This document shows positions 31,907 through 32,470 of a stretch of 32,470 nucleotides of DNA, piece after piece (the stretch's first letter is position 1; every line of letters starts with the position of its first letter). The notes under the pieces were generated by a model that saw only the letters and a list, made by a program, of their open reading frames with translations, was not told the origin of the DNA and did not search any database. Source of the stretch: Rhodopila sp. (GTDB lineage: Bacteria; Pseudomonadota; Alphaproteobacteria; Acetobacterales; Acetobacteraceae); the NCBI GenBank assembly GCA_025355085.1, contig JANXLQ010000211.1, positions 1 to 32,470 of the forward strand, given 5' to 3'. The position numbers and the translations under genes were made by a program.

Positions 31907-32470
31907 ATGGAATTGCATCGACTAACCACGGAAGAGATGCTCGCGGATTGCCTGCTGGATCCTGAAATTCAGTTCCGGCACCCGGTATCTCCCCATGCCC
32001 TTTCCCCGCGGGCGGCGTGCCTGACGGGCGCGACCGGCTTCCTGGGCGGGTATCTGCTGCATGACCTGATGACTAAGACCGGCGCGGACGCCTATTGCCT
32101 CGTGCGTGGGACGGACGGGCCAGAGGCGTATGCACGTCTGGTCCGGCACCTCACCGGATATGAGCTTTGGGACGAAGCGTTTCGCAAGCGGGTCCATGTC
32201 ATACAAGTGCAGGACCTCGCCGACCGCCAATTCGGCATGACAGACGCCGATTTTCGTGAACTCGCCGCCACGGTGGATGTCATCTTTCACAGCGCCGGCT
32301 CGCTTAATATGGCGTTCCCCTACGATCGCCTGAAGCGAACCAACGTTACGGGCACGGTGGAAGTGCTGCGTCTTGCGGCGGCCGAACAAACGAAGCCGGT
32401 CCACTTCCTGTCCAGCCTGGTGGTGTTCTTCACGGACGCGCACATCGCGGATTCGCTGCTGCGCGAATCC
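31907..32470 (+). CDS. Thioester reductase (NAD(P)H-dependent), 3'-truncated by the window edge
   Basis: The frame is open to the last base, giving 188 residues. After about 36 leading residues comes a Rossmann motif CLTGATGFLGGYLL (38-51), then YCLVRGTDGPEAYARLV, VHVIQVQDL, DVIFHSAGSLNMAFPYDRLKRTNVTGTVEVLRLA and HFLSSLVVFF (Ser169/170 region). This is the male-sterility/NAD-binding-4 type R domain found at the end of carboxylic acid reductases and reductive NRPSs, here as a separate protein. It would release a carrier-bound acyl group as an aldehyde or alcohol. The ATG at 31907 directly follows an in-frame stop; no clear Shine-Dalgarno. The catalytic Tyr-Lys pair would lie beyond the window. 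Confidence 0.9.
   Translation, partial: MELHRLTTEEMLADCLLDPEIQFRHPVSPHALSPRAACLTGATGFLGGYLLHDLMTKTGADAYCLVRGTDGPEAYARLVRHLTGYELWDEAFRKRVHVIQVQDLADRQFGMTDADFRELAATVDVIFHSAGSLNMAFPYDRLKRTNVTGTVEVLRLAAAEQTKPVHFLSSLVVFFTDAHIADSLLRES

Noticed and set aside
1-32470. CRISPR arrays, tRNA or rRNA genes, and transposase genes
   Set aside because: No regularly spaced repeats, cloverleaf-type sequences, rRNA stretches or transposase motifs were seen by eye; a tool search could still find a weak case.

Overview
The window is GC-rich, densely coded DNA from a Gram-negative bacterium: it holds a type II secretion system (T2SS), an OmpA-type protein and another outer-membrane barrel. Several products carry twin-arginine (Tat) leaders. 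The overall style (OmpA with a Pro/Ala linker, a copper SCO/CopC set, an intergenic palindromic element) suggests an alphaproteobacterium, perhaps Acetobacteraceae/Rhodospirillales. That placement is an inference from protein style, not a database result. No rRNA, tRNA or CRISPR array was seen.

Bases 1-12263 are a T2SS locus: gspD (5' end outside the window), gspH-gspO-gspI, gspJ-gspK, gspG on the opposite strand, a small lytic transglycosylase, then gspE-gspF. Most junctions are 4-base ATGA overlaps. gspC, gspL and gspM are not in the window. Two things interrupt the locus. One is a copper block (copC-like gene, CotA-type multicopper oxidase, SCO1-like chaperone) between gspD and gspH. The other is a palindromic intergenic element between gspI and gspJ.

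Bases 12264-16337 carry an NHL beta-propeller protein, an unrecognised protein made of two related halves, a cupin and a Sfp-type 4'-phosphopantetheinyl transferase. Bases 16658-21244 are on the minus strand: a COG0523/CobW metallochaperone GTPase overlapping a Tat-exported metallo-beta-lactamase-fold hydrolase, an outer-membrane barrel, and a separate OmpA-family gene.

Bases 21604-32470 look like a specialised-metabolism region with two divergent arms. The minus arm is a DUF697-like membrane protein followed by two overlapping ABC half-transporters resembling the cyclic-peptide exporter (PvdE/SyrD/YojI) group, one of them with a degenerate Walker A. The plus arm is a FOXRED2-like flavoprotein, an MFS transporter, a stand-alone adenylation enzyme, a stand-alone carrier protein and a stand-alone thioester reductase that runs off the window end. 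The last three reproduce the A-T-R order of a carboxylic acid reductase as separate polypeptides. The phosphopantetheinyl transferase at 15.6 kb could activate the carrier. I regard this split acid-activation and reduction module, with its paired exporters, as the most interesting candidate system here.
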